From: an uncultured Oscillospiraceae bacterium
Lineage (GTDB): Bacteria > Bacillota > Clostridia > Oscillospirales > Oscillospiraceae
Assembly (NCBI GenBank): GCA_910587205.1
Contig: CAJULZ010000088.1
Span: forward strand, 1-9,130
Reading direction: 5' to 3'
DNA length: 9,130 nt
Position numbers and translations under genes: made by a program. The notes beneath the pieces were generated by a model. It was not told the origin of the DNA. It saw only the letters and a list, made by a program, of their open reading frames with translations, and made no database searches. This document shows, one piece after another, positions 6,655 to 9,130 of this stretch. Every line of letters begins with the position of its first letter. The first letter of the stretch is position 1.

Positions 6655-6689
6655 GGTGACCCCGGCACCGGCGAAGCCGGGACGGCGCG
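6652..6689 (+). repeat. 38-bp direct repeat, copy 2
   Basis: Identical to 6510-6547 over all 38 bases, in the same orientation, 142 bases downstream. Its first three bases overlap the right arm of the third hairpin (6644-6654). It ends 21 bases before the AGGAGG ribosome site of the lipoprotein gene. The GCGAAGC core is at 6671-6677. Confidence 0.9.
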
Positions 6690-6725
6690 AGGAAGAAATT
6701 GGATTAAGCAAGGAGGAGAAAACGG

Positions 6726-7346
6726 GTGCGCAAGGCGTTGTCTTGTGTACTGATGATGACCCTGCTGCTGTCCGGCTGCAAGGCCGGGGGCGCGGGAGAG
6801 ACCCCGGAGGAGGCCGCGCTGGCCGTCCGGGACGCGTACCAGTCCCTGGCGGGCTGGTCGGCGGCGGTGGACATCACCGCCGAGGTGGGGGACAAGGTGT
6901 TTGATTTTACCCTGGACGCCGTGTGGCGGCGGGAGGGGGAGACGGTGCTCACCATTACCGCGCCGGAGCTGCTTGCCGGCATCACCGCCCGGATCGCGGA
7001 GGGGGAAACGGTGCTGGAATACGACGGGGCGGGGCTGTCCCTGGGCCTGCTGGACGACTCCGGCGTGACGGCGGTGTCCGCCGTCACCGCCCTGATGGGG
7101 CAGATCGAGAAGGGCTACCAGGCCCGGTGCGCCTGGGCGGGGGAAAACGGCGAATTCCTCCAGGTCACGTACCGCGACCCGGAGCTGGCCCCCAGCGAGG
7201 GGACGGAGTTCCTGCTCACCTTTGAGCGGGCCAGCCGCGCCCTGCGCTCGGCGGAGGTGAGCGTGGCGGGGGAAACGGTGCTCACCGCGGAATTTACCAA
7301 CTTTACAATGGAGGAACAACAGGATGACACGGGAGACGGCGCGTGA
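6726..7346 (+). CDS. LolA-like lipoprotein, YdcC/GerS type
   Basis: A 206-residue secreted lipoprotein: a basic start (MRK), hydrophobic segment, and lipobox LSGC with Cys18 as the predicted lipid-bearing residue, so it should sit on the outer face of the membrane. The mature part (about 27-195) alternates strands such as KVFDFTLDAVWRREGETVLTITAP (57-80), AEGETVLEYDGAGLSLGLL and TEFLLTFERASRALRSAEV, in the style of the LolA/LppX beta sheet that backs lipids or partner proteins. The GTG start at 6726 follows AGGAGG (6711-6716) by nine bases. In Bacillus ydcC precedes alr, and in Clostridioides difficile gerS precedes alr2; GerS binds the CwlD amidase for spore cortex modification. The stop overlaps the alr start by 23 bases. 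Family placement rests on architecture and synteny; a sporulation role is inference. Confidence 0.75.
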   Translation: MRKALSCVLMMTLLLSGCKAGGAGETPEEAALAVRDAYQSLAGWSAAVDITAEVGDKVFDFTLDAVWRREGETVLTITAPELLAGITARIAEGETVLEYDGAGLSLGLLDDSGVTAVSAVTALMGQIEKGYQARCAWAGENGEFLQVTYRDPELAPSEGTEFLLTFERASRALRSAEVSVAGETVLTAEFTNFTMEEQQDDTGDGA

Positions 7347-8466
7347 CAAAGCGCGCACCTGGGCGGAAATCAGCCTGGGCAATCTGGAACACAACTACCG
7401 GGCGCTGCGTGCCTGCGCTCCGGGCAGCAGATTTTTGGCCACAGTGAAGGCCAACGGCTACGGCCACGGGGCCGTCCCCGCCGCCCGGCGGCTGGCGGAG
7501 CTGGGCGCGGAGTATTTGGCCGTGGCCTGCCTGGACGAGGCGGCGGAGCTGCGGAGGGCGGGGATTGAAACGCCCATCCTAATTTTGGGGTACACCCAGC
7601 CGGAGCTGGCGGATGAAATCGTGGCGCTGGACGTGACCCAGGCGGTGTTTACCCCGGAACTGGCCCAGGCGCTGTCCCGGGCGGCGGGGGCTGCCGGGAA
7701 GCGGGCCAAGGTCCATCTCAAGGTTGACACCGGCATGAGCCGTCTGGGGGTGCTGGATCACGAGCCGGAGCTGGCGGCGGCGGAACTGGCGGCGCTGTGC
7801 ACCCTGCCCCACTTGGAGCCGGAGGGGATCTTTACCCACTTTGCCAACGCCGATGGGGACGAGGGGTATACCATGCTCCAGTTCACCCGGTTTTTGGATG
7901 TGCTGGACGAGCTGGAGGGGAAATATGGCCGCGGTTTTGAAATCCGCCATTGCGCGGCCAGCGCCGCTGTGTTAAACTATCCCTGCACCCACCTGGATAT
8001 GGTGCGCCCCGGCATCGCCCTCTACGGCCACTACCCCCACCCGGACTGCGAGGGGCTGGACGGCCCCGGCCTCAGACCGGTGATGTCGCTGTACAGCCGG
8101 GTGGCCGCGGTGCGGGATTTCCCCGGCGGCACCCCGGTGAGCTACGGCTGCACCGCATCCCTGGGCGGGGACGGCGGACGGCTGGCAGTGCTGCCCGTGG
8201 GCTACGCCGACGGCCTCCACCGGACGCTGTCCAACGAGGGCGGCGTGTGGCTGGAGGGGGAGTGCCGGCAGATCGTGGGCCGCATCTGCATGGATATGTG
8301 CATGGTGGGCCTGCCCCCGTCCAGCGCCGTGCGCCCCGGCGACGTGGCGGAGGTGTTCGGGGAGCGCCTGCCGGTGGAGCGGCACGCGGAGCTGGCGGGC
8401 ACCATCTCCTACGAGCTGCTCACCGCCGTCGCCCCCCGTGTGCCAAGAATCTATCTGGAAGCATAG
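7324..8466 (+). CDS. alr: Alanine racemase
   Basis: This PLP enzyme interconverts L- and D-alanine in the cytosol and supplies D-alanine for peptidoglycan. The 380 residues match the family. The N-terminal TIM barrel has VKANGYGHGA (41-50) with the PLP lysine at Lys42, VDTGMSRLG (134-142), FTHFANAD (170-177) and MVRPGIALYG (226-235). The C-terminal beta domain has VSYGCTA (272-278) with the second catalytic base Tyr274, PVGYADG (291-297), GRICMDM (319-325) and the closing SYELLT...PRVPRIY. The ATG at 7324 follows GGAGG (7310-7314) by nine bases and lies inside the lipoprotein gene, so the two are translationally coupled. The usual Bacillus neighbour ndoAI is missing downstream. Confidence 0.97.
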   Translation: MTRETARDKARTWAEISLGNLEHNYRALRACAPGSRFLATVKANGYGHGAVPAARRLAELGAEYLAVACLDEAAELRRAGIETPILILGYTQPELADEIVALDVTQAVFTPELAQALSRAAGAAGKRAKVHLKVDTGMSRLGVLDHEPELAAAELAALCTLPHLEPEGIFTHFANADGDEGYTMLQFTRFLDVLDELEGKYGRGFEIRHCAASAAVLNYPCTHLDMVRPGIALYGHYPHPDCEGLDGPGLRPVMSLYSRVAAVRDFPGGTPVSYGCTASLGGDGGRLAVLPVGYADGLHRTLSNEGGVWLEGECRQIVGRICMDMCMVGLPPSSAVRPGDVAEVFGERLPVERHAELAGTISYELLTAVAPRVPRIYLEA

Positions 8467-8471
8467 GATAG

Positions 8472-8526
8472 TCAGGGAGAGCCGGCGGCGGTTTTTCCCT
8501 GATGTGACGGTATAAAAGCCGCCGCC
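8472..8526 (+). promoter_or_regulatory. Crossing stems after alr: pseudoknot or switch candidate
   Basis: Two complementary pairs interleave. TCAGGGA (8472-8478) pairs with TCCCTGA (8496-8502), and GGCGGCGGTTTTT (8484-8496) pairs over 13 positions, one of them a G-U wobble, with AAAAGCCGCCGCC (8514-8526). They share only base 8496, so they could form an H-type pseudoknot or compete as alternative hairpins. No U tract follows, so it is not a simple terminator. The pairing is seen directly; the function is unknown. Confidence 0.55.
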
Positions 8527-8540
8527 CCGTGGGAGAATGA

Positions 8541-8575
8541 TAGTACCCGGTCTACATATCCGTAGCCGGGCACTA
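8541..8575 (+). promoter_or_regulatory. Hairpin upstream of mazF with UACAU near its tip
   Basis: TAGTACCCGGTCTAC (8541-8555) pairs with GTAGCCGGGCACTA (8562-8575), with one bulged T and one A-C mismatch, around the loop ATATCC. TACAT (8553-8557) spans the top of the stem and the loop. UACAU is the site cut by Bacillus and C. difficile MazF. As DNA, the same palindrome 23 bases before mazF could instead be an operator. Confidence 0.55.
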
Positions 8576-8598
8576 TATCCGGCGGAGTGTGAGATCCT

Positions 8599-8964
8599 GT
8601 GGACAACAGCGTGAAACGCGGTGACATTTTTTATGCGGATTTGAGCCCGGTGGTGGGCAGCGAGCAGGGCGGCGTGCGCCCGGTGCTCATCGTCCAGAAC
8701 GACACCGGCAATAAACACAGCCCCACGGTGATTGCCGCGGCGATCACTTCCCAGACGGGGAAGGCCCGTCTGCCCACCCATATCACCCTGGCCTCCCACA
8801 GCTGCGGTCTGCCCAAGGACTCGGTGGTCCTGCTGGAGCAGATCCGCACGCTGGACAAAAAACGGCTGCGGGAACATATGGGACGGGTGGACGACCAGGT
8901 GATGCGGCGGGTGGACAACGCCATCGCGGTCAGCTTCGGGCTGAGCCCGGAACGGCTGGTATAG
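8599..8964 (+). CDS. mazF: MazF/EndoA-type mRNA interferase, no antitoxin next to it
   Basis: A 121-residue sequence-specific endoribonuclease of the PemK/MazF family, very close to Bacillus NdoA (EndoA). KRGDIFYADLSPVVGSEQGG (6-25) and RPVLIVQND (27-35) form the core; Arg27 and Thr50 align with the catalytic Arg25 and Thr48 of the Bacillus enzyme. LLEQIRTLDKKRL (78-90) is the conserved dimer strand and helix, so the toxin looks intact. It follows alr as in Bacillus, but the antitoxin gene ndoAI (about 90 codons) is absent: the gap is only 132 bases. The GTG at 8599 has a weak GGAG (8584-8587) eleven bases upstream; GTG 8611 is an alternative. This implies weak translation, which fits a toxin held down by RNA structure, but that is inference. 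Confidence 0.95.
   Translation: MDNSVKRGDIFYADLSPVVGSEQGGVRPVLIVQNDTGNKHSPTVIAAAITSQTGKARLPTHITLASHSCGLPKDSVVLLEQIRTLDKKRLREHMGRVDDQVMRRVDNAIAVSFGLSPERLV
8901..8955 (+). repeat. 55-bp direct repeat, copy 1 (inside mazF)
   Basis: The mazF codons for about residues 101-119 are repeated exactly at 9076-9130. Copy 1 continues in frame to the TAG at 8964. The bases just before the two copies differ (T at 8900, A at 9075). Confidence 0.95.
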
Positions 8965-8970
8965 TGGGGC

Positions 8971-9002
8971 CCCCGCAAAAGCGCCTTTCAGCTTTTGTGG
9001 GG
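8971..9002 (+). terminator. Hairpin after mazF, possible terminator
   Basis: CCCCGCAAAAGC (8971-8982) pairs with GCTTTTGTGGGG (8991-9002) over 12 positions including one G-T wobble, loop GCCTTTCA. It begins six bases after the mazF stop. No T run follows on the plus strand, so termination efficiency cannot be judged. Confidence 0.45.
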
Positions 9003-9008
9003 AGAGGA

Positions 9009-9070
9009 GGGGCAACGGAGCGCATGGAGCTTTCGGCAAAGCCGGAAGCGGAAGGAGCGCAGTTTGCCCC
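9009..9070. repeat. Nested inverted repeat beyond mazF
   Basis: GGGGCAA (9009-9015) pairs with TTGCCCC (9064-9070), enclosing CTTTCGGC-AAA-GCCGGAAG (9030-9048), a triloop hairpin with a GCAAAGC core. GGAGCGCA also occurs twice (9017-9024 and 9054-9061). No ORF with supporting features is seen between 8965 and 9075. Confidence 0.55.
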
Positions 9071-9075
9071 GACGA

Positions 9076-9130
9076 GATGCGGCGGGTGGACAACGCCATC
9101 GCGGTCAGCTTCGGGCTGAGCCCGGAACGG
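9076..9130 (+). repeat. 55-bp direct repeat, copy 2 (mazF 3' fragment at window end)
   Basis: Exact copy of mazF bases 8901-8955, ending at the last base of the window. It lacks the first 100 codons of mazF. It could be the start of a tandem duplicate with a period of 175 bp, a mazF remnant, or an assembly end artefact. Its continuation is not visible. Confidence 0.9.

Noticed and set aside
6510..6689. CRISPR-like array
   Set aside because: There are only two repeat copies, and the 104-base interval between them is palindromic rather than a unique spacer. No cas gene is present.
8467..8598. A hidden antitoxin gene between alr and mazF
   Set aside because: The 132-base gap is too short for EndoAI, holds no ORF with a ribosome site, and is mostly inverted repeats.
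7972..9099. Minus-strand ORF of 375 codons opposite alr and mazF
   Set aside because: It crosses two genes and their gap, has no recognisable domain or ribosome site, and reads as antisense of well-conserved proteins.

Overview
The window looks like core chromosome of a GC-rich, low-pathogenicity-signal Clostridia member, most likely an Oscillospiraceae-type gut anaerobe (Flavonifractor, Lawsonibacter or Pseudoflavonifractor relatives). The reasons are Gram-positive style aggAgg ribosome sites, a T-box leader, a YdcC/GerS-like lipoprotein next to alr, and Bacillus-type MazF (EndoA) next to alr, all in very GC-rich codons. The taxonomic call is inference; no rRNA or other marker is present.

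Left half (100-4800, minus strand): a phenylalanyl-tRNA synthetase operon. It reads from a sigma-A-like promoter (4770-4798) through a T-box leader with a UUC (Phe) specifier and an intrinsic terminator, then a small membrane protein of the DUF2500 type, pheS and pheT. Uncharged tRNA-Phe should relieve termination and raise all three genes. PheT is unusually long (943 aa) and carries an insertion that looks like a second, degenerate copy of its tRNA-binding OB fold. Structured, non-coding inverted repeats fill the pheS-pheT gap and the region after pheT.

Right half (4851-8964, plus strand): a divergent, consensus-like promoter drives nnr (NAD(P)HX epimerase/dehydratase). A 217-base gap follows, made of two perfect 38-bp direct repeats around nested hairpins. 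Then come a LolA-like lipoprotein of the YdcC/GerS type, translationally overlapped with alr (alanine racemase), and mazF. The Bacillus order is ydcC-alr-ndoAI-ndoA; here the antitoxin gene ndoAI is absent and its place is taken by 132 bases holding two strong RNA-structure candidates. One of these hairpins carries a UACAU at its tip, the cleavage site known for Bacillus and Clostridioides MazF. By eye, UACAU occurs once in each of the two transcripts, and in both cases in non-coding RNA: the alr-mazF gap and the T-box leader.

Right end (8965-9130): hairpins without a gene, then an exact 55-base copy of the 3' part of mazF running to the last base. This is either a tandem duplication with a 175-bp period or an assembly-graph end effect.

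No complete new multi-gene system is evident. The best leads are the orphan mazF with its structured leader, the PheT OB-fold duplication, and the recurrent GCGAAGC mini-hairpins in the gaps.
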